64,000 nucleotides of DNA from Ditylenchus dipsaci (Eukaryota; Nematoda; Chromadorea; Rhabditida; Anguinidae), in the NCBI GenBank assembly GCA_004194705.1, contig SADC01000517.1:1-64000 (forward strand). The letters are read 5' to 3'. Both the position numbers and the translations under genes were made by a program. Below the pieces are notes generated by a model. That model was not told where the DNA came from and searched no databases. It saw only the letters and a list, made by a program, of their open reading frames with translations. Positions 1-11,160 of the stretch are shown here, piece by piece (positions within the stretch are counted from its first letter, which is position 1; each line of letters begins with the position of its first letter).

Positions 1-114
1 ATCAGACCGATCAGCCGGTGGATCCTGATGGTTGCTGTTTAACTTTTGGATGGCTGAGCCTCTGGCTCGAGCCTCAGGCTTGGAAAATGGGGAGACCCTT
101 TTCGGCCGAAAATC

Positions 115-600
115 AAAGATGTTGAACATAGTTTTGAATACTGGGGCTACCGCATAAATAACTCTGGTATGCATGCTTTTTCATGCATCCAGTCACTTTC
201 GAGTGATTTGTGTCTAAGGTGTGTGGGTGTGCGCATCTCAACTCCAAGCCCCCAAGCCCTGCGCCCCCGAAGGGGGTTATTTTCTAACATTTTTCCACCA
301 AAAAATGGGTATTTCGAAAAAAATTTTTTGACTTTTTGCCTTGGAGGACCAAGGCAAATTACCTTGTATTAAGGTATTCTACCCCGTTTTGGTCACTGGA
401 GCTGGCAAAAGAGTCGCTTAATGCATTTTAAATCAAGAGTCTTGCTCGGAATTATGTCTAAGGTGAGTTGAGTGCGCGCATCTCTAACTCTTAAGCCCCC
501 CCTGCGCCCCCTTCGGGGGCGAGGGGCTTGGGGCTTGGAGTGCTGAGATGCGCACACCCACATACCTTAGACATGATTCGAGAAGTACACTTGATCATAA
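115..600. repeat. Dispersed repeat R1, two copies in opposite orientation
   Basis: Two copies of a repeat with the sub-motif GCGCATCTCAACTCC next to a small palindrome around GCCCCCGAAGGGGG, and a flank reading TTATGCGGTAGGCCCCAG or its complement. Further copies or pieces lie near 5690-6005, 49300-49400, 49500-49765, 52790-52925 and 53745-53825. No coding potential is seen and no clean target duplication was found. The class is unknown. Confidence 0.75.
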
Positions 601-769
601 ATGCATATAAAGTCTATTTTTGCACGGCCGAGTTGAAAAACATGGTAAAGCAGCTAAAAAAAAGTGGCCCCTGTATTATTCCCTTCCCCTCCCAATACAC
701 GCCATAAATCCCTTTTAAATTGCTTTTCTGGACTTTTATGGCGAAATTATTGCTTAAAAATGTGTTTTG

Positions 770-895
770 ACCACTCCTAAAATCTTGATTTTGGGGGGGG
801 GGGGGTATAACCGAGTAGGTCCGATTTTGGGGGGGGGTATTCCGAGTAGCTTTTTGGGGGGGGGGGGGGTTACCGAGTAGGGTCGATTTTTCAGC
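770..895. repeat. Three tandem copies of a G-tract element end
   Basis: Three consecutive blocks each have a run of 9-14 G followed by TATAACCGAGTAG, TATTCCGAGTAG or TTACCGAGTAG. The same end caps elements at 12345-13244 and resembles those at 1010, 5014 and 6692. It looks like one element terminus repeated three times. Confidence 0.6.
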
Positions 896-1009
896 AGGTC
901 ATGTTTTCTATAGCTATTTTACTGATAATAGCATAGGTTTTCATAACGGAAAGGCTTAATTCCGTTACATAGCTGTTCAACTTGTTACACCTTTCACCTG
1001 CCAGATAGA

Positions 1010-1257
1010 AATCGACCCTACTATAGAATACCCCCCTCCCCCAAAAAAATCCGACCTTTTAAAACTTAAGTAAAAAGTACCCAAATTTATGTCCCAGACC
1101 CGGAAAATGTGCGCAAACTTTTCATTAGTCACAACTTCCGTACGCTGGCCTACCCCAGCCTAAGGGCTAAGCTAAACTTGTTGTTTGCAAGGGTAGTTAC
1201 AGCACTTTTGAAAGGTCGGATTTTGGGGGAGGGGGGGGGGTATTCTATAGTAGCGCC
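1010..1257. mobile_element. hAT-like MITE, G-tract family, copy 1
   Basis: Inverted ends GACCCTACTATAGAATACCC and its partner ending GGGTATTCTATAGTAGCGCC enclose an interior shared with copies at 5014-5207 and 6692-6936 (AAAAAGTACCCAAATTTATG and GTACGCTGGCCTACCC blocks). No coding capacity. The clean target duplication is only seen in the 6692 copy. Confidence 0.7.
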
Positions 1258-1482
1258 GAAAATCGTTATTTTAAGAATCCAATCGATCTATCGTTTGACA
1301 TCTAATACACGCAAAAATATGCGATAATCATATCTTGAAAACGCTCAAACAGCAAGTTATGTCAGTGCCTTAGGACCTTGGTTCCAACAGGAGTTGAGAT
1401 AGCTACCCTTTTTACGCGCACAAAGTTTGTGAAAATTCATTAGTTTATGGATGATTTTATAGTTGTTTAAATTTCTCTTTAG

Positions 1483-1881
1483 TTGATGCCAAATGGAGAA
1501 ATTTGGTATGCTATCACAAGTCAAAAAACGTTAAGCGGGGCGTGAATACTTGTTTATACGACAATTTGAAGATGAAGACAGCTTCGAGGAATGGTTGAAT
1601 GCAAACAAGGCACCTGGACAAGTATGATAAACTATCATTGTTTACTAAGCTTGATTTGTTTAACTAGGAGCAAGTCTGTTAATTTGGAGAAACATTTCAT
1701 CGCCTATTGCAAATGCTTGTACTCGCTAAGAAAGGGAAACAAATGCTCCGCGTTAATGCGTGTGCGAAGTCCAAGTGACTTCGTGAAGCCTATGAGCTAC
1801 GCCGAGGAAATCGTGGTGTGGTCAAGTCTGCTAGCACTCCTTACCCTTGCCAATCGTTCTGCTCCGAAGGTGATGATTTAG
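1483..1881 (+). pseudogene. Fragment resembling the zinc-finger part of a MULE-type transposase
   Basis: After an acceptor (TTTCTCTTTAG) the bases encode an acidic piece, FEDEDSFEEWLNANKAPGQ, then a likely intron of about 46 bases. A second piece, from about 1668, carries AYCKCLYSLRKGNKCSALM. The C-x-C...K-x-C-x-A spacing resembles FLYWCH/WRKY-type fingers of Mutator-like transposases (inference). The frame changes between the first two segments. A SWIM-like fragment lies at 2793-3008 on the same strand, with an 804-bp TTAA element between them; no catalytic DDE core is visible. It may equally be a host-gene fragment. Confidence 0.35.
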
Positions 1882-1903
1882 TTTCACTCCATACAGAGCT
1901 TAA

Positions 1904-2707
1904 AGGACCATACTCGTGCAAGGCCAGCAATTGTTGAAATTTGAATTGGCGGGGACCCAAAAACATTTTTCGCTGCGGGACATTTCATTTTCGTCGCTTT
2001 AATTTTTAATTCTGTCAAACCCAGCAATTGTGCGTGCAGCGTAAAGCATGAGTACTCAACTGAACTCATGTCAATCAGCCGGGTTGATCTCGAGGTTGAA
2101 AATGAGCCAGACCTTTTCGGAGTGTCGTGTGTTCTGAACTTTTGGATTTGCCGAGCCTCAGGTTCGGTTGTCGCTTCGGGTAATTGGTTCATGTCGGTAC
2201 CTAAAATTTCGTACGGGTTTCGGTTTTGCCAAGTTTTGGATTTGACGAGCCTTTGGCTCGGTCTTCAATCTCTAGGTGGCTGCTCAGTCTGTAAATGAAA
2301 GATGCGAGAACAAGTAAAACCGACTGTTCATACCGACTTTTCTCAATTTCCTTGCTTTTTTGTAGAGTGTTGTGAAAAACAAAATTTTCGGTTACCCGAA
2401 CCGAAATTTTTGGGTACCGACCTGAACCAGTTACTCGAAGCGATAACCGAACCTGAGGCTCGGCAAATCCAAAACTCAGAACACACGACACTCCGAAAAG
2501 GTCTAGCTGATTTTCGACCTTAGGAAGTCACCCCGGCTGAATGACGTGGGTTCAGTTGAGTACTCATGCTTTACGCTGCACCCACAATTGCTGGGCTTGA
2601 CAGAATTGAAAATTAAAGCGACAAAATGAAATGTCCGCAGCGAAAAATGTTCTTGGTCCGCCAATTCAAATTTCAAACAATTGCTGGCCTTGCACGAGTA
2701 TGGTCCT
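1904..2707. mobile_element. TTAA-flanked foldback element (804 bp)
   Basis: Inverted termini AGGACCATACTCGTGCAAGG are flanked on both sides by TTAA (1900-1903 and 2708-2711), the target duplication expected for piggyBac-type transposition. Inside is a second inverted structure (GTTCTGAACTTTTGGATTTG and complement) also resembling bases 40-120. No transposase is visible. Confidence 0.8.
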
Positions 2708-2792
2708 TTAAAACAAATTGCTATCTTGATTGGAAAAGGTGAGTTTTCGTGTGAATTTCGTATACGATATATGATCTGTCTTATTTTCGGTA

Positions 2793-3008
2793 ATGAGAGC
2801 TCCGAAAAAGTTGTCTATGTCTATCCGCCAAAGAAGGCTACAAATTTCTATGAATAAAAAAGGGGCTTGCAAACATGCTGTGATGATTATGGAGCTGGAA
2901 CATCTAATTGTCTATCCGGAAGAAGCAAGGACCAGAAAACTAGAGGGCAAACTTAAGCGAGGTAGACCGGTTACCGAAGAAAGAACAACGCAACAGTCTG
3001 ATCATTGA
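2793..3008 (+). pseudogene. SWIM-like C-terminal fragment of a MULE-type protein
   Basis: A 71-residue reading frame contains KKGACKHAVMIMEL, matching the last C-x-H half of a SWIM zinc finger, followed by a basic AT-hook-like KLKRGRP near the end, an arrangement common at the C terminus of Mutator-like transposases and related proteins. An AATAAA at 3054-3059 follows the stop by 46 bases, as in a real 3' end. The upstream C-x-C half of the finger is not seen in frame, so this is a remnant or a last exon. Family assignment is by motif only. Confidence 0.4.
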
Positions 3009-3184
3009 AATATTTGTTACAATGTTGGATATTATTTGTACTCGCATTTGTGAAATAAACTTTAAGATGAAGTTTAGCTTCTATTATTATAAAAAACTCG
3101 ACATGGTAATCAAAAAATAAGAGTATTGTTAAGAGAAACGAAAATTTTGGTAGAAAACCCTGAGTAGGAGCATAACTTCGTTAA

Positions 3185-3409
3185 AGGGGCATGATCGTGC
3201 AAGATGGGGAGAAAAGGCGCAGACCAGCAGTTCTTTTCTTTCTCGATAAATTTTTACATTCTTTCTCGTCTAGATTTTTTAAGTTTTCTGTCTAGTTTTA
3301 AAAGCAGTATAAGGTCATCTATATCAGATTTGACGCAGAACGAGTAAAAAAATTTTCGAAAAAATTCGAAAAAACTGCTGGTTCGCGCCTTAACGCACGG
3401 CCATGCCCT
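3185..3409. mobile_element. TTAA-flanked MITE (225 bp)
   Basis: Ends AGGGGCATGATCGTGC and its inverted partner (GCACGGCCATGCCCT) are flanked by TTAA at 3181-3184 and 3410-3413. The interior is a long foldback with a GCAGACCAGCAGTT arm. Same terminus type as 38328-38549. Confidence 0.8.
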
Positions 3410-3487
3410 TTAAATTAGCCTGAGGGTTCATGAATTTTTGCTTTTTTTTAATTTGTGAGGTAAATCACTACTGTTTTGCTGTTTCAG

Positions 3488-3598
3488 TCATTACAAAGTA
3501 TGCTGAGCACCTAATTTCAGCTAGGACATATGATTTGATCGCAGATTTGACCAGATTTTTGAAATCCCAGTTGTCGATCTCGAGAGGGGTAAGTATGC
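3488..3598 (+). CDS. Possible isolated exon, unknown product
   Basis: The acceptor CTGTTTCAG and a strong donor GTAAGT bracket 111 bases that read ITKYAEHLISARTYDLIADL and onward without a stop, rich in helix-forming residues. No joining exon was recognised on either side. It may be an exon of a gene outside the window, or chance. Confidence 0.25.
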
Positions 3599-3732
3599 TC
3601 AATAAACGGATATGGAACGGGAAAAGAGCATTTTCTATATGAAAAAGTTGTGTTTTCTCATGAAAGTAGCTATGAAAAGTATGATCTGCTAAAAAATCTA
3701 GCAAAAACAGGCCGAAAATGAATAAAATTTTG

Positions 3733-3822
3733 ATTTTGGTACTAGAAATAAGTAATTTGGTACTAGAAATAAGTATTTTGATACTAGAAATAAGTATTTT
3801 GGTACTAGATTTTAGTATTACC
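3733..3822. repeat. Tandem repeat, about 22-bp unit x 4
   Basis: Four near-identical copies of a unit built on TTTTGGTACTAGAAATAAGT. No coding signal. Confidence 0.85.
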
Positions 3823-3934
3823 CGTCGAGTTTATGGCCAAAATTAAATATTTTATGGCCAATTTTCAGTATTTTATGGCAGTTTTAAATATTATCCCACA
3901 AGATACCTATTAGGGTGTGATTTTTTCAAGGGCA

Positions 3935-4400
3935 ACCTTTTTCTTGCCGTAAAAAGACTTTTTTTGCCGCAGGTTTACTTTTTTTTGCCGAAAAGACTTT
4001 TTTCTACCGTAAAAAAAAAATTGCCGTAGAAATACTTATTTTTGCCGCAAAAATAATTTTTGTTGCCGCAGAAATACTTTTTTTTTGCCGCTAAATCACT
4101 TTTTTCTGCCGCAAGTTTACTTTTTTTTGCCGCAAATGAATTTTTCGCCAATTTAATTTTTTGCCGTAAAAATACTTTTTTTTGCCGCATTTTTTTCTTT
4201 CATTTTGCCGCAAATTTACTTTTTTTTGCCGTAAAAAAAATTTGCCGTAGAAATACTTATTTTTGCCGCAAAAACAATTTTTGTTGCCGCAGAAATACTT
4301 TTTTTGCCGCTAATTCACTTTTTTTCTGCCGCAAGTTTACTTTTTCCTGCCGCGACTTCGCTTTTTTCTGCCGCAACTTTTTTAAATTATTTTACCGCTG
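3935..4400. repeat. T-rich minisatellite with TTTGCCGCA core
   Basis: About twenty loosely repeated units of 20-24 bases of the form TTTTTTGCCGCAAATTTACT or GCCGCAGAAATACTTTTTTT. The whole block has two similar halves (from 4010 and from 4228). A shorter array of the same unit sits at 5735-5870. Confidence 0.85.
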
Positions 4401-5007
4401 ATTTACCTGGTTGGACGCTTTTTCTGCCTGTTATATATGTTTTTGACGCTTTTTCCAGCGTTTATTATAAACGCTGTTTATTCTCAACAGATAGTCTTTC
4501 GAAAACAGAAATAATTTCTGCTTAAATTTATATTTCACACCTTGTAGTTGAAGTACCCAAGAAAACTCTTGTTAAGATGTCCTAGTAGTTGTACTTAAGA
4601 TGTATAACTCAAGTAGTAGTACCTCGGTGATCAACAACATTCGCAATTGTTCTTTGATGGCAGAACCCATTATTTGGGTAATGGTATCGAGATGGTCTGG
4701 TGGGCATAATATTTACTTAATAGAAGGGCACATCTACTGTCCGTATCTAGTCTCGCATGGAAATCTTTAAAATTCAACTTAAAACTAATCTAAACGTCGC
4801 TGGTTTGGATCTCTCTGAGTGCACACTTTAGGTTTTTTCATTGATTGAGTTGAACTTATAGTGTCCTTGGGCTAAAAATATCAATGAATTGATTCAGATG
4901 GTTTCATGATTCTTTATATCATCAGAAACTGTCTTAATTTTGCGATTTACTGAAAATAACTGTCAAAATAAAGAACTCCACCTTGAAGCCTTACACTTTT
5001 TGTTTTA
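4401..5007. other. No recognisable feature
   Basis: A-T-rich single-copy-looking sequence. No exon with matching splice sites, RNA gene or element ends were recognised. Confidence 0.5.
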
Positions 5008-5013
5008 ATGGTT

Positions 5014-5207
5014 TCACCGACCCTAGTAGCAAATACCCTCCGGAAAATATGCGTAAACTCTTTATTAGTCACAACTTTCCGTACGCTGGCCTACCCAAGC
5101 CTAAGGGCTAAACTTAAACTTGTTGTTTGCAAGGGTAGTTACAGCGATTTTAAAAGGTCGGATTCTTGGTGGGGGTGGTGTATTCGCTACAAGCGCCGCT
5201 TTATTGA
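5014..5207. mobile_element. hAT-like MITE, G-tract family, copy 2
   Basis: Ends GACCCTAGTAGCAAATACCC and GTATTCGCTACAAGCGCC with the same interior as copies at 1010 and 6692, about 50 bases shorter near the left end. No matching 8-bp flanks were found, so it is older or truncated. Confidence 0.65.
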
Positions 5208-5278
5208 CTTTTGAAAGGACGGTAGCAAATTTCTAAAGTTAGAGCTGCACAAAAAACCTGTCGGAAATGTGGTGTATA

Positions 5279-6398
5279 GACGTTTCGCCACTTTCGGACA
5301 TTTGTCCAAAAGGTGGCGAACCGCTAATTTTTGCTTTGGTCCCCCTGTTGATTTTTTTATTGCAATTTTTTTCAGTCTAATTGTGTCAAAAACCGTTCCG
5401 TAGGACGTTTTCCCTCATTCTTTAACGGAAAAGACGGATTGTATATCAAAATTCGGGTACTTCTTTAGTTCAAACCCCACCATCCTCGGATTTTTTGAAA
5501 AGTTACCAAAATCACCCCCGAACTCATTTTTTCCTGCACAACAACATACGAGAAGCATTTCTGAACACTTCCTGAATAAGAAAAATGAAAATTTAAAAAA
5601 AAATTGCCACCCCCGTTTGAGGGTAGATGGTCTTTTTCGGGTATTTTAGGGTCATTTTGGGTGATTAATCACATTTTCTTGCTGGAGCTGGGCAAAAAGA
5701 CTCTTTGAATGCATTTTTGATCAAGAGTCTTGCTCGGAATAATAAATACTTATTTTTAAATACTTATTTTTGCCGCAAAAATACTTTTTGTTGCCGCAGA
5801 AATACTTTTTTTGCCGCTAATTCACTTTTTTCTGCCGCAAGTTTACTTTTTTTGCCGAAAAAAGACTTTTACGCCCTTCGGGGACGCAGGGGGCTTGGTT
5901 GCTTGGGGTTGAGATGCGCACACACACACATACCTGAGACACAAATCACTCGAAAATGACTCTGGACGCAAAAAAAATATGCATCCGAGAGTTTATTTAT
6001 GCGGTAGGCCCAGAAAGTAAAAAACCTGTTCAAAATCTAGCATTTTTACCTAGATTTTGCTTAAAAAGGGTTAAAATTTGGTCAAAAATACCCTAAAAAA
6101 ACCATCTACACCCAAGGGGTGGGTGACAAATTTCTTTTTGATAAATTCAATTTTTTTTATTCAGAAATCATTTAGAAATGCTTCTGTTTTGATATACAAT
6201 CGAACTATCCGTAAAAAATGAGGGAAAACGTTTTATGGCACGGTTTCTTGCGCAATTAGACTGAAAAAAATTGCAAAAAAAATCAGCAGGGGGGACCAAG
6301 GCAAAATTAGCGGTTCGCCACCTTTTGGACAAATGTCTAAAAGGTGGCGAAACGTTTTTTCTCCTTTTGGACATTTGTCCAAAAGGTGGCGAAACGTC
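5279..6398. mobile_element. Foldback element with GTTTCGCCACC ends and a GGACCAAGGC arm
   Basis: Termini GACGTTTCGCCAC and GTGGCGAAACGTC are inverted, and each arm continues with a short palindrome (TTTGGACATTTGTCCAAAAG). Further in is the block TGGTCCCCCTGTTG (left) or its complement (right, 6275-6300) seen in several other elements. The middle (about 5690-6005) is filled by other repeats: the GCCGCA minisatellite and an R1 copy. Confidence 0.65.
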
Positions 6399-6691
6399 CT
6401 TTACCGGAATGGTCTATATCAAAATTACTTTAAAAATGTGAGTAGCTTTTGAAGGCTTGTTCTCGTAAGGAACGGTTCGAAAAGTCTTCTGTTTGCGCAG
6501 CAACATTTTTTGGATAAAGTTCTAGGCTGCACCGGGGCTATGCAAGCACATCGAAAATAAGGAAGGAATCACTAGATTACAGATGAATAAAATAAATAAG
6601 ATATAAAAGACGGAGTAACAAAAATGGTGGTTTTTTTTTTGACAAAGAGCAGGTCTAAAATCGTAAGTAGGTATTAGCTTCAATAATTGTG

Positions 6692-6936
6692 GACGCTAGT
6701 AGCGAATACCCCCCCCCCCCCCCAACGATTTTCACTTTTTTTACTTTAGTAAAAAGTACCCAAATATATGTCCCAGACCCCGGAAAATGTGCGCAAACTC
6801 TTCATTAGTCACAACTTCCGTACGCTGGCCTACCCCAAGCTAAGGGCTAAGCCTAAACTTGTTGTTTGCAAGGGAAGTTACAGCAATTTTTAAAGGTCGG
6901 ATGCTTGGGGGGGGGGGGGTATTCGCTACTAGCGCC
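6692..6936. mobile_element. hAT-like MITE, G-tract family, copy 3, with 8-bp duplication
   Basis: Ends GACGCTAGTAGCGAATACCC and GGGTATTCGCTACTAGCGCC are inverted and the copy is flanked by TAATTGTG on both sides (6684-6691, 6937-6944). An 8-bp target duplication with short inverted ends is typical of hAT elements. No coding capacity. Confidence 0.85.
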
Positions 6937-7117
6937 TAATTGTGTAACCGCTGATAGTCCGCCTGTGTTCAAGAGCCTAAGGATCATTTTGATACCGAAC
7001 TCGCAATAAAACATTGAAAAACAGAAAGCATGCACCCAGAGAGATCTGAACTAGTAATTTTTAAATGGGGTTTAATTTGAATTTTTATACGGACGATAGA
7101 TGTACCGGTTCTTAAAA

Positions 7118-7353
7118 AAAATGGTGTTGCAGGTTCGATCCCACGTGGTGGCATGCTATTTATTTTGACTTGTTTGACCAGTTTTAGAGGTAATTAGACT
7201 TTTTTGACGCCAGATTCAGAATCAGCGACCCAAATACCCCTAGAAGTGGTCAAAAAGCCAAAATAAATAGCATGCCACCACGTGGGATCGAACCTCCGAC
7301 ACCATTTTGGGCCAAAAAACACAAACGCTTACGCACTGCGCCATGGAAGCCAC
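7118..7353. repeat. Inverted dimer of a tRNA-like SINE head, copy 1
   Basis: The left part carries a box-B-like GGTTCGATCCC with flank GTGGTGGCATGCTATTTATT. The right part, on the minus strand, carries box A (TGGCGCAGTGCG) and box B. Between them is a linker containing TTTAGAGGTAATTAGA. The same organisation recurs at 30571-30853. T-arm pairing is poor, so this is a SINE-like repeat and not a tRNA gene. Confidence 0.65.
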
Positions 7354-8007
7354 TTTTTCAAGCCTAAGTAGCTTTTCCCCTCCTTTAAAGTGCAGTAAGT
7401 TCCCAGTTTATTGATTATGTTTCACCGAAATTTATTAGATTCTGCTCTAGATGTTTGAAAAGAACTCCATTGTTGTTATCCGTTATCCGCAACCCAAAAA
7501 TACTTTGCGCCAAGAAAATGGAAATACAAAAAATTCATAGGTCGACGAGCATGCCCCTTTAGAGGGTCATGCTCGCCGCAGGGATGGCCATTTGTATCCT
7601 AAGTGGTCAAAATAGGCTACAAAATAGGCACACAAATGTGCCTATTTGTGCTAAATGTTCCTAAATGTACCTATCAAATAACATGCTGGAATGTGACTAT
7701 TTTAGGCACATACCTATTAAATTTTGTACCCTTTTTAGGAACATTCCTTCATATAGGTCCTGTTTCTTTTAAGTATGTGCCTATTTTAGGCACATTCCTA
7801 TTTTATTTTGTTCCTTTTTTAGGAACATTCCATTATGTAGGTGTTGCTCCTGTTAAGAACACTGTCTTTTTCTTGTTGAAAATTGTGCTTGTTATGCCTT
7901 TTATATATTAGCATTTTTATTGAGTATATTAGCAGATAAGGAAGTTACAAAAATCGTTCTTGTTGAGTGAGCGTAAAGTGATTAATGATGATATTTTGTT
8001 GCTGATA

Positions 8008-8192
8008 CAGTCAACTCCGATTTAGTGTACACCCTGGGGACCGGCTTCGGATGTACACTGAATCGAGTGTACACTAAATCGAGGGTTCATTCTAGTCATT
8101 TTAATTAAACGCCGGACAAAATGATTAAATCAGGTGTTCACTAAACCGAAGTGTACACTAAATCCGGTGTACACTAAATCGGGAGTTGACTG
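8008..8192. mobile_element. Pogo-like MITE with TTTAGTGTACAC ends, copy 1
   Basis: Inverted ends CAGTCAACTCCGATTTAGTG, flanked by TA on both sides. GGGGACCGGC follows the left arm. The same family recurs at 37652-37805. No ORF. Confidence 0.85.
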
Positions 8193-8199
8193 TAGCTTA

Positions 8200-8916
8200 T
8201 TTCGTAAATCTGTTGCGATAGTACTTGGAGCTCACTTGGAGCACTCGATGACGGCATAGACATGATTTCCCTGGCTAGCTTAGATAAGGTTGGAAAGTTT
8301 GAATAATAAGCATACACGATGTAACTGTTTTGTTGAAAGTAAACTTTTTGGTTATCTTTCCAGAATTGAAGAACCTCTTGGTTAACACTGCAAGGAGATG
8401 AATAGATAGTAAACTCCTGTTTGAAGGAGTCTTCCTGGATGACTTGAAAGTCACATTCTCTCGTCCATTTACGTTTGAGCATTGCTCAGCATAATTTTGT
8501 GCTAGTCTTCTTAATGATCAGAAGCCTATATTTTTTGTTTAATAAGCAAGTATATATTGTAAATTACTTTTGTGAACTCCAGTCAGGTACTTCTTCTCAA
8601 TATGGATTAGCTGAGGCTTTACAAATGGGTCTAAATAAGAAGCAGCAAGTGTATAGTAAGCTTCCATACAAGAAATTTTTATATTTAAAGCCTCTAGAGT
8701 GCCATTCCTAAGCATCCCTTTAGCGTAGAGTGGCCTGCGGCGGCAGAAGCCTTCAGCTTTCTTTTCAAATTTGCATTCGAGGTATGATAATTGAAACTGT
8801 GACACTTTGGTCGGCCTGTAGAATCTACTACTAATATTGATCATATGCGAGCCTAGTTTCCCCTCTACTAATGACGACATGTGTGTGTCAGTCCGGACAA
8901 AAATATTTGCGTTCAA
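8200..8916 (-). pseudogene. hAT transposase C-terminal remnant
   Basis: Two minus-strand open segments (8539-8916, then 8174-8482) read in order. The first has AAYYTLAASYLDPF-like text (residues AYYTLAASYLDPFVKPQL) resembling the LDP region before the dimerisation domain. The second has LSKLAREIMSMPSSSAPSE, a good match to the hAT C-terminal dimerisation motif (RLARDILSIPASS..SE in the family). The stretch after SE diverges from the family and the two segments are in different frames. The BED finger and most of the DDE core are not visible. It lies between the long inverted arms of the 7579-10882 element, whose transposase it probably was. Confidence 0.6.
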
Positions 8917-9364
8917 AAAACATTTTCTTTCGAGACCAAAATATTTTTCGTAGTCAAATGGGGTATGTAAGCAAATGATTCGGTCATTTTGTTCATTCTT
9001 AGGTTGTGTGGTGTGGTGAATGGTCGTGTCTACTCCGACCAGCTTTTTGGGTGGATCGATTTGTTTGATTGAATTGATTCAATCATTTGAGTTGGTTCAT
9101 CCAGATGAATTGATTTGAATGTTTAGATCGGTTCGATTTGGATTGATTGATTCAGCTGGATGGATAGATTTGGGTTGGTTTAATTGTTTTTATTGTTTGA
9201 GTCGAAATGATTTGTTTCGATTTAAGTAATTAATAGATTTAGCAATTCGAATATATCCATCCAGTTGAATCGATCATCCAAATCGAATCGATCCAATGTT
9301 TGGATTCCAAACATTTAAATCACTTCATCTGGATGAATCAATTTAAAAGGTTGAAGAATTCTAT

Positions 9365-9600
9365 ATCGATCCAACTGGATGGATCGATCCAACTGGATGG
9401 ATCGATTCAACTGGCTGTATCAATCCAACTGGATGGATCGATCCAATTGGCTGAATCGATCCAACTGTATGTATCGATTCAACTAAAAAGATCGATCCAA
9501 CTGTATATATCGATCCAACTGGCTGCATCGAGTCAACTGTATGTATCCATCAACTTAATAGATCTATCCAACTGTATGTATCGATCCAAATGGCTGCATG
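9365..9600. repeat. 18-bp tandem repeat x 13
   Basis: Thirteen units of ATCGATCCAACTGGATGG with variation at the last six bases. Because 18 is a multiple of three, one frame reads a repeating SIQLDG hexapeptide without stops; this is a consequence of the repeat. Surrounding bases 9050-9730 are diverged versions of the same motif. Confidence 0.9.
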
Positions 9601-11160
9601 GTTGAATCAATTCAACTATTTGAATCAATCTAACCAATTCAATCGATTTATTTGGTTGATTCGTATTAAGTATTCGGATCGACTTAATTGGGTGAAGCAG
9701 TTTAAGTGAATTAGATAAATCGAATTGGCTAACCCGATTTGATAGTTTAAATTCACACTATTGAGCATTAATCTCATTCATTTTTATCGATTCCGAAAGC
9801 TTGAACATTATAGCCAAATCTAATTTATCCATTCAGCAGAATCGACCCTCGCTGCTGAATTATATGCAACACTTTGATATATGTGTAACACTTTGATCGA
9901 ATCAATCAGATTGGATAGAATTGAAAATTAACTTTTTTTTATTATTCGAAAGCAACTACAAAAAGAGAGCGACTACAAAAGAAAAAAAACGAACATTTTC
10001 ATAAAATCAGAAAAACAGTGTATGAATTTCTGGTACGAAGGCATTTTGCTGCAAAGAAGATAGATCGGCAATCGGGTTCCATGGACACTACACGAGAAAA
10101 AACGATTCGGCTCACATACGGTGTGGTCATTCATTCATAGAACCAAGTGGAGAATGTGGAGTTTTGAGTTGCAACTTGGAAAAGTGAGCTGGGTTTTTTT
10201 AAATTTTAGTAATACTAGTTGATTTAAGGCGCGACACGTTGCAAACCTCACAGGAAGATGCGATGAAGATCGTATGTTTGGCAAACATGGATACATTTAT
10301 CCTGGGTTTGATCATTTTGAGGGAGGACCTTGGTTTCGAACAAACGAATAGAATAAGTAAAAAAGTAACTTTATATTTTCTCATTTTTAATAACTAAATT
10401 TGTAATGTTCGGGTTGTACTTGACTTACATTTCACCTCACACATTGAACTTAACAATCGAAGTATTTTTTTGCTACTTAACTTTAAATTGGGTTCTTACT
10501 TGATTTATTTAAAAATTAAATTTTATCTATTTGTCTGCTTCTATCACTCAATAAACTGGTATTTCAAAAAAAGGCATTATGAGAGAATAAGCCATATTTT
10601 TATAAGGAACAACACCTACATAATGGAATGTTCCTAAAAAAGGAACAAAATAAAATAGGAATGTGCCTAAAATAGGCACATACCTAAAAGAAACAGGACC
10701 TATATGAAGAATGTTCCTAAAAAGGGTACAAAATTTAATAGGTATGTGCCTAAAATAGGCACATTCATAATTTAGGCACATTCCACTATATTATATATAG
10801 GAACATTTAGGCACAAATAGGCACATTTGTGTGCCTATTTTGTAGCCTATTTTGACCACTTAGGATACAAATGGCCATCCTGTATTTGCTACCTCTAATT
10901 TCCGCCAATTTAGAGTTTAGACTTTAGCATGCTAAACTCTAAATTCTAATTGCTAAATCGATATTGCTACGGGTCTTGATTTGATTTTTTTTTAAATTTT
11001 TTCAGCTTTTAGCTGGTTAACAAACCATACTATCTCAGATCACCTCGACAACCACAAACCACCTTAAACCACCCCAAACCATCCTTTGCCAACCTGTATA
11101 CCTAAACCCTGCTTTTTTACTTTCAAATTTTGTTTTCAGAAGTATCTTTTATTTTAAATA

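Larger units (their letters stand above)
7579..10882 (-). mobile_element. Long-TIR hAT-like transposon (3.3 kb), degraded
   Basis: Inverted arms of about 270-300 bp (7579-7870 and 10600-10882) begin CAGG(G)ATGGCCATTTG and hold internal repeats of TAGGCACAT and TTTAGGAACATTCC. Between them, on the minus strand, lie fragments of a hAT-type transposase. A pogo-like MITE (8008-8192) and an 18-bp tandem array have been added. The outer flanks do not show an 8-bp duplication, so the ends may be eroded. Confidence 0.7.

Noticed and set aside
780..880. G-quadruplex regulatory region
   Set aside because: The G-runs are parts of repeated element termini found elsewhere; no gene nearby is positioned to use them.
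4060..4401. 113-residue frame rich in Phe, Cys and Ala
   Set aside because: Translation of the TTTTTGCCGCA minisatellite.
7603..7911. 102-residue open frame with repeats of VPILGTF
   Set aside because: It lies in the long inverted arm of the 7579-10882 element, and the mirror arm gives an equivalent frame at 10548-10781; it is a translation of the GGCACATTCCTA sub-repeats.
9300..9605. 101-residue frame with repeating SIQLDG
   Set aside because: A consequence of an 18-bp tandem repeat; no splice, start or homology support.
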